DNA of 64,000 nucleotides from Lotus japonicus (Eukaryota; Streptophyta; Magnoliopsida; Fabales; Fabaceae). Each line of letters starts with the position of its first letter. The stretch's first letter is position 1. The notes below the pieces were generated by a model. It ran no database searches and was not told the origin of the DNA. It saw only the letters and a list, made by a program, of their open reading frames with translations. Below are positions 21,658 through 32,300 of this stretch, in pieces. The DNA lies in assembly GCF_012489685.1 (NCBI RefSeq), contig NC_080044.1:44020964-44084963 (forward strand), in the 5' to 3' direction. The translations under genes and the position numbers were made by a program.

Positions 21658-22055
21658 AAGAGTTAGTGTCGGTCAATACAACACAACTCGGAGTAAGTGT
21701 CGGTCAATACAACACAACTCCACCAACAAGAGTACACAAGGGTCTAGTGTCGGTCAATACAACACAGCCCAAACAACAAGAGCACTAAGTGTCGGTCAAT
21801 ACAACACGGCTCCAACAACAAGATAACCGAAGGGATTAGTGTCGGTCAATACAACACAACCCCCACAACAAAACCCAAAATCAAAGCCAGAGTCAGTGTC
21901 GGTCAATACAACACGACTCGGAGTTAGTGTCGGTCAATACAACACAACCCCAACACCCAAAACCCAGAGTTAGTGTCGGTCAATACAACACAACTCGAAC
22001 AACAAAACCCAATGTCAAAACCCAGGGTTAGTGTCGGTCAATACAACACAACCCC
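21658..22055. repeat. Hairpin array 2 in LTR B: GTGTCGGTCAATACAACAC x 9
   Basis: Nine identical copies of this 19-mer are spaced about 35-60 bp apart. Its ends pair (GTGT/ACAC), and the bases outside extend the stem differently in most units, usually with a one-base bulge: GAGTC/GACTC, GAGTT/AACTC, GGGTT/AACCC, GGAGT/ACTCC, GGG/CCC. Spacers are A- and C-rich. Confidence 0.85.
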
Positions 22056-24205
22056 AACAATAAGAGTACTAAAGTACTCGGTGACTTTCAATCATCACCA
22101 TAGCTCACCTTAGTGGCTTTCCCCAATTCCAAAACCCACAACAAAAGTTGACTTTTCCCCGTCTTTCGCAATCATTTTCTCCTTTAGTTCTCCTATGATT
22201 ATTCGTTTAGTAAAAACGTTTCGAATTGGATTAGTCAAGTTATGAGTTTAATTCTCAAAGTCTAAGTCTCCCAAAGTCTCTAGTTTTCGAAATTCTAATC
22301 ATTCTAATTTTCCAAAACCCTCCAAAAGAAGTTTTCCCGGGGAAAGTCTAAGTAAACCAACGAATACCAACAAATGGCTAAGTCTCAAACCCCTCGTTCG
22401 AACTTGCCTAGGGTTGTTCATCCAACCCGAAATATCAAAGATCACCAGATCAATGAATCTCCACTCCGAAGTCGCGTCAAAACGCACAATCCAACAATAT
22501 CACAATATCACAAGTTATGGAGAAGCATCATAACATCAACTCATCATCACAATCAACATCAGATAAAGCATAAGTCGAATTTCTCGACGCCTATCATACA
22601 GTCATAGCTAATAAGTAAGTTGCCCTAACCTCGAGCTGTTCCAGCCTCGCAATCAAAGGTTCCTTCACTCAAATGCTCTGAAGATCCCAAAGTTCCTTCA
22701 ACTGAACCTCGGACAAAAACAAAGCAGGAACCAAACAAAATCGATTAGTTCGATCACAATACAACTCATAAACAATAGACAAAGCATTAAAGCTTCAGAA
22801 TACGACAATCGGATACGTAAAGACAAGTTTTCGAAACCGAAAACTCCCCCCTTAAAGGAATAGCTCTCGGCCATTAAGGAAAAAGAGCTCCGGCTCTTTT
22901 TCTTCGATCAAATCTGTTTACAAGGTAGTTTTAGGGTAAAACTAAGGCCAAGAAACTGTCGGAACAATTTTCGGACAATCGGATCAAAATACGGCTGTTC
23001 AGGGGCGTTTTGGTCCAAAATAAAAGCTCAAAACCTCAAAGTTATCAGTTCTGAAAAAAAATTTCACAGCAATGATCCTAACGACATCCGTGACAACAAA
23101 TCCTAAAGGCACGAAGTCAGATTATGACTTTTCGACAATAAAGTTTCGAAATGTGCGACAAAAGGGGTTTTGAAACAGTTTTTCAGATCCTGGACAACTC
23201 GATCGCAATCGGCGATTACTGACAGAGGTTTTAGACTCTTGGGAACGTAGGGAACATAACCCAACCAAGAAATCAGAGAAATCGGACAGTTTTACAAAAA
23301 GCTCAAAACTGTGAGCACAGAAACGACTACAGAAACGCAGTAGAAACAGTAATCAGAGGTATGAATCAAGCTAGTTACCTCGATACCTTGAAGTAGGGAC
23401 GAACTGCACGAAGATCGGTCAAGTTTCGGCGAAAATCTCCTCTCCCTCTCTCTCCTCAATCCACGGCCAACAATGGGAAGAAATGGAAGATATTTTGCTT
23501 TTTCGACTATTTATAGGCAGGTGAAATCGCGGGAAAATGAAAATTTCGCGATTCCGATTTTTGCAGCACGTTCACCGATGAATTCTAAGAGAGATTCTGG
23601 CGCCAGAATTCCAGAACTCAAAATAAACCTCTGACATTTGGGAAAAACGATATCTAAAATCCCAAAAGCGGTGTAAGTTAATCTGTCCCGAAAAACTACT
23701 TTTTGCTGTGATGCTCAAACGACAAAACTTCCTACTGAAGAAAGATTGGAAATGTCAAAACAAATCTGGCACGCGGACGGAAACTTCGTTAGAAGTCCCG
23801 AATAGAAAAAGTCTTCATCCATCGCTCGAAACTAGGGTTTCGAAGCAAAGAAATTAGCGTCGGCGGACTTCCGAAAAGTGAATACTATCATGCGTACAGT
23901 CCAGAGTTCCGAAATGAAACGCTGGTCGAAGGAAAAATAAAGAGAATCTTTAAATTTTCCAAGGATTCGAAATCTCACCGAAACATTGCTCTAAAAGCGA
24001 AATTAGCCTATTCTGGACACGCTCGCCATAAGGCAGGTGTGCAGATGACTCGCACTAATTCCTACAGCGACTACGCAACCTTCCTCAAGCAATTCCTGAA
24101 CGTTCCCCTTCATTGATCTTTCTCAAACCTCAAACTCCTGTCACGCTTACACTGATTCTACGCGTGAGTCGGAAATTAACTTGCTCTGCAAATCCAGATC
24201 TTACA

Positions 24206-24217
24206 ATACTCCCCTCC
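24206..24217 (-). other. Polypurine tract of the nested gypsy element
   Basis: On the minus strand GGAGGGGAGTAT directly precedes the TGTAAGATC start of LTR B. This is the usual place and composition of the plus-strand primer. Confidence 0.8.
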
Positions 24218-24234
24218 AAAAAGAAAGTTTCGTC

Positions 24235-24629
24235 CTCGAAACTCAGAGTTCTGCGAAAAGTCCGGGGTACAGTTCCTTGATCTTGTCTTCCAATTCCCAT
24301 GTAGCATTGCCCGTGTCATTGTTCCTCATAACCTTTACTTAAGCAATCTGTTTTCCCCTTAACTGTTTCACTCTTCTATCCCCACTGTTAACTGTCGGCG
24401 TCTCAAAAGACAAACCATCATTCAACTTCATGTCGTCTGACTCGATCACTTGCGTCGGATCTCTGCTTGAAATGATACCGGTTGGCACTCCGTGCAGTCG
24501 CACAATCTTAGCCACTTGCTTCTTTACTTTCGGTCGTCCGAAATTCTTCTTAACTCGGTGCCTCTCTGTCATTTCAAAGTAAATACTCAACTTGTCCTCG
24601 TGATCTTCATCTACAGTCCAAAACTCCAC
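24235..24629 (-). pseudogene. Pol remnant: integrase core scrap joined to C-terminal tail
   Basis: The minus frame reads VAKIVRLHGVPTGIISSRDP, a piece of the gypsy integrase catalytic core, then after a short foreign stretch VNSGDRRVKQLRGKQIA, a stop, and VKVMRNNDTGNATWELEDKI, the C-terminal end of Tekay/Del-type Pol. The DNA between these two parts has been deleted. The rest of Pol is absent. Confidence 0.75.
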
Positions 24630-26818
24630 TGGTCCGTTCGATAACTCCTAGACGAATCCTCCCCTTGGAAACCGCTAGTCCATTAAAACACCTCCAACTT
24701 CGTAACTATCTTTACACACACCAAGAAATCAAACTTCTACTTAGTCACTATTCAAATTAAAACTCGACTTATGTCCTTATTTCTTGTCCTTCACTAATCT
24801 TATCCCCTTCAACATCAATTTATCAACAACTTATAAGATAATCCTCCTCTTAATATCTAACAATCCACTATTATCGTCTTCTTCCTCAAAACTTCCCTCA
24901 CTCAAACCTATTTACACTTACTGAAATCCCTAACACTTCGCACAAATCGAGACTTATCCTCTAGAAGATTACATCATAACTATACCTCAAGGGACTTAAC
25001 TAGCCATTTTATCATCCGGTCCTTCAACATTCTGAGATTTAACTGTTATCGTAACCTGCCAACACCACTAAATCCCTTATTCGTACATGATTTTCAGCTC
25101 ACTAGGTCAACCTTAGCCCTAGGATTCTCTTTCAACTTTAGTAAAATTCACTTGTTAACCGTAATATGCATCATCGAAATCCATAACAAAGTCCCATTGA
25201 CTCTTAAACCCTACGAAACTCGTCCAAATATAACAACCTCAGGTATTCATCTTAATACTAACATTTTCCTTTCTATAACTTAATCATCCTCCAATCAATC
25301 CAACACTTAGCCTCTCGATCAGAACCTGACAAGACTTCATGCCTCACGCGTTTGGGATAAAATCAATTGGCTTAAAATCTAAACCTTCACTAAGTTTGGA
25401 CCACCAATATCCTTTAACTCTCCAACACTTCTTAAATGAATATTCATTTCTTAAAACTATAACTCCTTCACTTACCCAAACGACCTGAACAGTGTCGTCA
25501 TGCTTTCACATTCACAACTTATTATGCTAACATCATTCAAATCTTATCACATGGCTCATTACGTCAACAACCTTATAATCAACATCAATCGATCACCAAC
25601 TTATAACCAGCCTTAACTCTCTACACAACTCAAAATTCATTTACTTCAAGATCACTCTTATATTATACCTCAATGGATTTAACCCGAAACTCATCTTCAG
25701 ATCTCCAATCTTCTAAGATTCAACTCCTATTGTCACACCTACAACCATAAGATCTCCTACTCGTACGCGATTCTCGACTCTCAAGATAAATCTTAACCCT
25801 AAGATTTCAATCCAACTTAGTAAATCTCACTTAGTAATCTTAGCATACTTCTTTGGAATCCATATCAACAACCTCAAGTACTCAACTTATGCTAAAACTT
25901 TCTTTCTCCAACTTAATCGTTAATTCAACACTTTTCAAGAGAAAATTCATCTCTTAAGACTATAATGTCTCCACATATTAATCAAACGCTTAGCAAAACT
26001 TATTCCTCGAACTCGACTATAACAATCTAGTTCAGAGTTAATTCTTCTCAATCTTGCTACCATCAAGCTATCATCGAAGACCTGATTAAATCCAACCTAT
26101 TTAGTCTCTAACAATTCCACTCAGTAATCACATAACCTATGACTTCATAACTTCCGAGAAACTACCTAATATTTTTCCAGCATTAAATCTCTTGACTTAG
26201 TCTACCTCTACTTGGAGTAATCACACGAACTAACCAATTAATGTCTATACGACACTCATCGACTTCCAAAGATTTAAATCTTAATCTTTTACAATCAAGT
26301 GCTTAACCCGAACTTTCCTCCCAAATCCGACTAATCCTCAATCAATTCAAATTCATCTTACGCATCCTTCTATCAAGGTCCATTACCAGCTGTGATTCCG
26401 AATATCACCCCCTCAATATTAGGTTGATCAGGCCTAATACATCGAAGGTGGAAATTTAGAAAAACCCACTGGAACAGTCAATGAGTCCCTATCCTCCAGT
26501 AGTCACAAATATCCTGATACTAAATCCTTTAATGATCCCGCTACGGAACTACACACCCTCAACATAACACGTATACTACCCATACGGAATCTCCCTAAGA
26601 TTCGTTCTTCAGCTACTAGCTTCCTCATAATCGCATCGATGGAAGACTACTTTCTAGACTTAGTGTGCTATTCCCAATCTCGTGTAACTTCTATAGTTAA
26701 GACACGAGCAACTTCGAATAAGGTCCTACTAGGGATAATAATCATAAGATCATAGTCTAAGTAGTAAATACAAGTTAGGCGCGTCACACTCGCTTCGAAG
26801 ATAAAAGAGTAAGTTATT
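24630..26818 (-). other. Non-coding core of the nested gypsy element
   Basis: About 2.2 kb where protease-RT-RNase H would be expected. I found no open frame and no RT or protease motif on the minus strand. The sequence is rich in CTTAA/TTAAG and ATC words and looks scrambled. Either an extremely decayed pol or replaced sequence. Confidence 0.5.
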
Positions 26819-27664
26819 CTAGAATAAGAGGACAGTTAAAATATTACCATCATCCCCACGTTCTTCCTCGTTCAACTCCTCAACTCTTGCTCCTTCCTTG
26901 GCATAAATCCTTTCCTCTGTAGCAAGTTGTTTTCCTTTCCCAGCATTCCCTGATGATTCGCCTTTGGGTGCCTTACAATCTCTGGAGAAATGTCCCGGTT
27001 GGTTGCAATTGAAGCATAGACTTTCCTTGATCTTGCACCTACTGGCATAGTGCCCGCTTTCCCCACAGTTGAAGCATAGAGATCCCCCGTCTGGACACTT
27101 GTTACTATAGTGCCCCACTTTCCTGCACCGGTAACACGTCACTGTTTTTCCCGAAATCCTGTTTCCTGTCCCTCCGGTAGCATCATTCCCTTTCATCTTA
27201 CTGTCAGACATTCCCTCCTGAAGTGTTTTGCAGTTCACAGCTAGATGCCCCTCTCGGTTACACTTGAAGCATCTCCGTCCAATCACTGAGCACTTGTTAG
27301 CGAAATGCCCAAACTTTCCGCAACGAAAACATGTCACACCTTTGTCACCGACTGGCTTCCCTCCAGTATCAGCAGTCGTTGGTTTGTACACTCTTGAGAT
27401 AAGATTTCTTCCCTCGGGACGCTGATATGGTCCCCACTGATGGTAGCTCTCCCTTCCGTTGTAGCCTTGGGATCCTGACCTCATTGGTCCCCCAGCTCCT
27501 GTTCGATTCATTCCTCTTTGTTGATACATTGCTGTCGCCATCAGTTGTTGATGATGCTCACGTGCAGCCTCTTCAGCGCGCATGTAAGCGTCTTCCGCAG
27601 CCTGATTTATCATTGCCTCGATCAATGTAGCTATTGCCTCCGCCATCCGGTTAAGGTCCACCAT
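26819..27664 (-). CDS. Gag-like protein with five zinc knuckles (nested gypsy element)
   Basis: An open 281-codon frame. I chose the ATG at 27664 (MVDLNRMAEAIATLIEAM) because the frame further upstream begins in the PBS without ATG. The N-terminal helix-rich part is kept, but the conserved retrotransposon gag core expected after about residue 60 is missing. A glycine-rich stretch leads into five CCHC knuckles: CFRCGKFGHFANKC, CFKCNREGHLAVNC, CYRCRKVGHYSNKC, CFNCGESGHYASRC, CFNCNQPGHFSRDC. The tail is acidic (ELNEEERGDDG). Most plant gypsy Gag proteins have one or two knuckles. It would bind RNA; whether it is made is unknown. Confidence 0.75.
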   Translation of the reverse strand: MVDLNRMAEAIATLIEAMINQAAEDAYMRAEEAAREHHQQLMATAMYQQRGMNRTGAGGPMRSGSQGYNGRESYHQWGPYQRPEGRNLISRVYKPTTADTGGKPVGDKGVTCFRCGKFGHFANKCSVIGRRCFKCNREGHLAVNCKTLQEGMSDSKMKGNDATGGTGNRISGKTVTCYRCRKVGHYSNKCPDGGSLCFNCGESGHYASRCKIKESLCFNCNQPGHFSRDCKAPKGESSGNAGKGKQLATEERIYAKEGARVEELNEEERGDDGNILTVLLF

Positions 27665-27858
27665 CCTATGTCTCATCAAACGTCCGATTAGTACTAACCA
27701 TACGGTAGCACTGGACAAACCACTCAATCCGATTAAGTAGTAACGCAAGCAATTAGAGCGAAAATCGCTCTGCAGACAATCAATTTTCACTCCTTGCAGA
27801 GTCACACAACCTAGCACAGAAGACCTATTCCCCAAAGACTCCCAAAAGACTCGACTAA

Positions 27859-27870
27859 GCTCTGATACCA
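27859..27870 (-). other. Primer-binding site of the nested gypsy element (Met-tRNA)
   Basis: On the minus strand TGGTATCAGAGC stands three bases after the end of LTR A. This is the standard initiator-Met tRNA PBS of plant LTR elements and sets the orientation. A second copy lies at 20421-20432 behind LTR B. Confidence 0.88.
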
Positions 27871-28811
27871 CAATGTAACACCCCGATTTCCAGGTGCCAC
27901 TTTAGTAACCAAAAATAACTCTACGCGGAAAACAGGTAATTTTTTTTCTTCGTTTGATTCCTTTTAACTCAAGCAATAGGAAATAAAGACATAGCCCAAC
28001 CACTAAACTAACCAATACACATCAAATATAAACATGTACAGCCTCAGCTGCACTTCCACGTCACGCGCATTTGCAGTGACTCCAAAATAGTGTGCCCGCA
28101 GGCAAAAATATACAAAACCAGAAGTGTGAGTAAAAAAGTTTACAATTACAATCCATAAGGAGAAAGTCGGCCCCAAAATGGCCTAAGAAAAGACCCCTAC
28201 AGTCCGACTGACTCACTGTGATCCCTCAGTAAGAGAACCACACAAAAAGTCATGCGTCGGGAACCTACCCTGTCCCAAAAGCAAAACGAATCAGAGCTCT
28301 ACACAAAACATGGCGCCTGCATAAACCTACCCTCCCAGTACCAAGTCCACAGCGAACTGAAGTTGGCAAGTTGAAGCTCAGCTCCATGCGTCGTAAACTC
28401 CTTTCGTCAGACGTCCACGCTCGTCAGTCCGGTCCTCCATGACCCTTCCCCGGTATGTCGCCTGATGACCCACAAGATCGATCACCCAAGCGGTGGGGCA
28501 TGTCAGTCAACCAGCTCAAACCTGATCCCCCCCGAAGGAGAGACCATCGAAACCCAATCCACCGTCGACGTCTGGCAGCAGGCCGACCGCCCAAACACAA
28601 ACATGAAACCAAAGCCAAGGCGCTAGGGTCAACTCACGGAAATAAGTAGATATACACTCAACATGTGATATGGGATATAGATATATATGTTGATATATAT
28701 ATATAAACAATCCTAGCATGTTATTGGCTCTAACAATGCTTCAATAAATCAAACAGCACACGATTCCAGTCAGAATGAATGTATGCGTGAAATGCAATCA
28801 TGATCCGTATT

Positions 28812-29038
28812 GTGACGCGTTCCCGTTCGCCACAAGTGAAGCATTCCCGTTCTTCACTATGGATGAACCATTCCCGTTATTCATCCTGGATGAACCATTC
28901 CCGTTATTCATCCTTGGTGAACCATTCCCGTTATTCACCGTATGATGAACCATTCCTGTTATTCATCATTAATGCAGTGGTGAACCATTCTCGTTATTCA
29001 CCATGATATGCACAGGTGAACCATTCCCGTTATTCACC
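28812..29038. repeat. Hairpin array 1 in LTR A (eight units)
   Basis: Same architecture as 21374-21573 plus one extra unit: the GGATGAA/TTCATCC hairpin occurs twice in a row. One loop carries TCTCG instead of TCCCG. The stems are otherwise as in LTR B. Confidence 0.85.
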
Positions 29039-29123
29039 CGATTGATGCAATATGGTTAGCCAAACATCGAATCGTCCTCACCACATAAGTGTTTAGCTCA
29101 AACCCAAACTCAAAACAACCCCA

Positions 29124-29520
29124 AGAGTTAGTGTCGGTCAATACAACACAACTCGGAGTAAGTGTCGGTCAATACAACACAACTCCACCAACAAGAGTAC
29201 ACAAGGGTCTAGTGTCGGTCAATACAACACAGCCCAAACAACAAGAGCACTAAGTGTCGGTCAATACAACACGGCTCCAACAACAAGATAACCGAAGGGA
29301 TTAGTGTCGGTCAATACAACACAACCCCCACAACAAAACCCAAAATCAAAGCCAGAGTCAGTGTCGGTCAATACAACACGACTCGGAGTTAGTGTCGGTC
29401 AATACAACACAACCCCAACACCCAAAACCCAGAGTTAGTGTCGGTCAATACAACACAACTCGAACAACAAAACCCAATGTCAAAACCCAGGGTTAGTGTC
29501 GGTCAATACAACACAACCCC
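29124..29520. repeat. Hairpin array 2 in LTR A: GTGTCGGTCAATACAACAC x 9
   Basis: Nine copies of the 19-mer with the same spacers and stem extensions as in LTR B. In element orientation the array lies about 1.45 kb downstream of the TATA box and well before the PBS, so inside the predicted 5' leader RNA. Confidence 0.85.
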
Positions 29521-30971
29521 AACAATAAGAGTACTAAAGTACTCGGTGACTTTCAATCATCACCATAGCTCACCTTAGTGGCTTTCCCCAATTCCAAAAC
29601 CCACAACAAAAGTCGACTTTTCCCCGTCTTTCGCAATCATTTTCTCCTTTAGTTCTCCAATGATTATTCGTTTAGTAAAAACGTTTCGAATTGGATTAGT
29701 CAAGTTATGAGTTTAATTCTCAAAGTCTAAGTCTCCCAAAGTCTCTAGTTTTCGAAATTCTAATCATTCTAATTTTCCAAAACCCTCCAAAAGAAGTTTT
29801 CCCGGGGAAAGTCTAAGTAAACCAACGAATACCAACAAATGGCTAAGTCTCAAACCCCTCGTTCGAACTTGCCTAGGGTTGTTCATCCAACCCGAAATAT
29901 CAAAGATCACCAGATCACTGAATCTCCACTCCGAAGTCGCGTCAAAACGCACAATCCAACAATATCACAATATCACAAGTTATGGAGAAGCATCATAACA
30001 TCAACTCATCATCACAATCAACATCAGATAAAGCATAAGTCGAATTTCTCGACGCCTATCATACAGTCATAGCTAATAAGTAAGTTGCCCTAACCTCGAA
30101 CTGTTCCAGCCTCGCAATCAAAGGTTCCTTCACTCAAATGCTCTGAAGATCCCAAAGTTCCTTCAACTGAACCTCGGAGAAAAACAAAGCAGAAACCAAA
30201 CAAAATCAATTAGTTCGATCACAATACAACTCATAAACGATAGACAAAGCATTAAAGCTTCAGAATACGACAATCGGATACGTAAAGACAAGTTTTCGAA
30301 ACCGAAAACTCCCCCCCTAAAGGAATAGCTCTCGGCCATTAAGGAAAAAGAGCTCCGGCTCTTTTTCTTCGATCAAATCTGTTTACAAGGTAGTTTTAGG
30401 GTAAAACTAAGGCCAAGAAACTGTCGGAACAATTTTCGGACAATCGGATCAAAATACGGCTGTTCAGGGGCGTTTTGGTCCAAAATAAAAGCTCAAAACC
30501 TCAAAGTTATCAATTCTGAAAACAAATTTGACAGCAATGATCCTAACGACATCCGTGACAACAAATCCTAAAGGCACGAAGTCAGATTATGACTTTTCGA
30601 CAATAAAGTTTCGAAATGTGCGACAAAAGGGGTTTGGAAACAGTTTTTCAGATCCTGGACAACTCGATCGCAATCGGCGATTACTGACAGAGGTTTTAGA
30701 CTCTTGGGAACGTAGGGAACATAACCCAACCAAGAAATCAGAGAAATCGGACAGTTTTACAAAAAGCTCAAAACTGTGAGCACAGAAACGACTATAGAAA
30801 CGCAGTAGAAACAGTAATCAGAGGTAAGAATCAAGCTAGTTACCTCGATACCTTGAAGTAGGGATGAACTGCGCGAAGATCGGTCAAGTTTCGGCGAAAA
30901 TCTCCTCTCCCTCTCTCTCCTCAATCCACGGCCAACAATGGGAAGAAATGGAAGATATTTTGCTTTTTCGA

Positions 30972-30981
30972 CTATTTATAG
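30972..30981 (-). promoter_or_regulatory. TATA box of LTR A
   Basis: CTATAAATAG on the minus strand, in the stretch GCCTATAAATAGTC. The same box is at 23507-23516 in LTR B. It is the best promoter candidate in this LTR and predicts transcription towards the PBS and gag. Confidence 0.65.
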
Positions 30982-31676
30982 GCAGGTGAAATCGCGGGAA
31001 AATGAAATTTTCGCGATTCCGATTTTTGCAGCACGTTCACCGATGAATTCTAAGAGAGATTCTGGCGTCAGAATTCCAGAACTCAAAACAAACCTCTGAC
31101 ATTTGGGAAAAACGATATCTAAAATCCCAAAAGCGGTGTAAGTTAATCTGTCCTGAAAAACTACTTTTTTCTGTGATGCTCAAACGACAAAACTTCCTAC
31201 TGAAGAAAGATTGGAAATGTCGAAACAAATCTGGCAACGCGGACGGAAACTTCGTTAGAAGTCCCGAATAGAAAAAGTCTTCATCCATCGGTCGAAACTA
31301 GGGTTTCGAAGCAAAGAAATTAGCGTCGGCGGACTTCCGAAAAGTGAATACTATCATGCGTACAGTCCAGAGTTCCGAAATGAAACGCTGGTCGAAGGAA
31401 AAATAAAGAGAATCTTTAAATTTTCCAAGGATTCGAAATATCACCGAAACATTGCTCTAAAAGCGAAATTAGCCTATTCTGGACACGCTCGCCATAAGGC
31501 AGGTGTGCAGATGACTCGCACTAATTCCTACAGCGACTACGCAACCTTCCTCAAGCAATTCCTGAACTTTCCCCTTCATTGATCTTTCTCAAACCTCAAA
31601 CTCCTGTCACGCTTACACTGATTCTACGCGTGAGTCGGAAATTAACTTGCTCTGCAAATCCAGATCTTACAATATT

Positions 31677-32300
31677 CTCAGCAATACTCCTAACTCACAA
31701 CTGAATTTTAAGGGTTTCTCGGTGGGAAAAATTCCCTGAAGGTGGCGATCCCAACACGACCTTGATGTCTGGGGATCGCTCCGGAAAGTTCGGCGCAACC
31801 GTTGCTACTTTTTGGCGACGTGTGCGGATAAGCTTCTTATCCCAAAAGCCTCCCCGAAATATGGGCGAGCAAAAGACTCCCTGAAATATGGGCGAACATT
31901 TCTAACTAGGCTAAGCCTTGGGCAATCCACATGGCCATTGGGACCCAAGCCACCATAAGTTCTCGCCGAGCAAAACTGGCGAGCTCACACCTGATCTTAC
32001 GGGAAAAGCGTGTGAACAAAGCCTTAGTTCAAAACTGAGCAAAAGTCCTAGTTAAACCCGGCACACCGTCCAAGTCGTTGAACGTAATTCAGACTTAAAT
32101 CGAAAACAAACGCAAAATTGAACATGGTGAGACGAAAAGAAAAAGAAGACAAAAAGAGTCAAACTTTCATTAGCAGCCAGCCTCGCCGTCCGACATAATT
32201 ACAATAAGCGGTAAGAAAAAATAAATACAAATAGTCAAACTGAATTGATATCTTCTTTTTCCCTTTCATTTTCAGCAGCCAGGAAGTACTCTGCGTTAAA
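31677..32300 (+). other. Non-coding block of the composite element, first copy
   Basis: This continues the composite after the nested insertion. Roughly 31677-32110 closely matches 36463-36900. It includes repeated CCCCGAAATATGGGCGAGCA-like words. No coding frame is visible. It separates the sense remnants from the antisense gene. Confidence 0.6.

Larger units (their letters stand above)
20436..24205 (-). mobile_element. LTR B (3770 bp) of the nested gypsy element
   Basis: It starts TGTAACACCCC and ends GATCTTACA on the plus strand. It is nearly identical to LTR A; the length differs by 28 bp, essentially one extra hairpin unit in LTR A. A TATA box (minus CTATAAATAG at 23516-23507) lies about 0.7 kb from its start in element orientation, so about 3 kb of this LTR would be transcribed. 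A hairpin AAAAAGAGC/GCTCTTTTT lies at 22880-22901. The 64-88 aa frames within it are shadows. Confidence 0.9.
19883..31671 (-). mobile_element. Nested three-LTR Ty3/gypsy element (Tekay/Del-like), non-autonomous
   Basis: The element is inserted in the 3' internal part of the composite. TSD ATATT at 19878-19882 and 31672-31676; the second segment shows the empty site (GGATACTCTCAGC near 36460). In minus order: LTR A (31671-27874), PBS, gag, a non-coding core, a Pol tail, PPT, LTR B (24205-20436), a second PBS with gag N terminus (20435-19979), and the last 96 bp of LTR C (19978-19883). LTRs begin TGTAA and end TTACA. The parts kept are Tekay/Del-like (Met-tRNA PBS, Pol tail ending in ATWELEDKIKELYPGLF). 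Confidence 0.88.
27874..31671 (-). mobile_element. LTR A (3798 bp, 5' LTR) of the nested gypsy element
   Basis: Plus-strand ends TGTAACACCCC and GATCTTACA, same as LTR B. In element orientation it starts at 31671, has a TATA box at 30981-30972 (CTATAAATAG) and ends at 27874, next to the PBS. It contains both hairpin arrays, with one more unit in array 1 than LTR B. High identity to LTR B suggests a recent insertion. Confidence 0.9.

Noticed and set aside
21658..22055. CRISPR-like pattern: identical 19-mers with unequal spacers
   Set aside because: It lies in a plant LTR, spacers are low-complexity and of uneven length, there are no cas genes, and the repeat copies carry stem-matched flanks. 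It is an LTR hairpin array.
28424..28719. Several 60-70 aa frames repeated in LTRs A and B (also 20986-21281)
   Set aside because: Present twice because of the LTR duplication; no domain and lying in the presumed untranslated leader.
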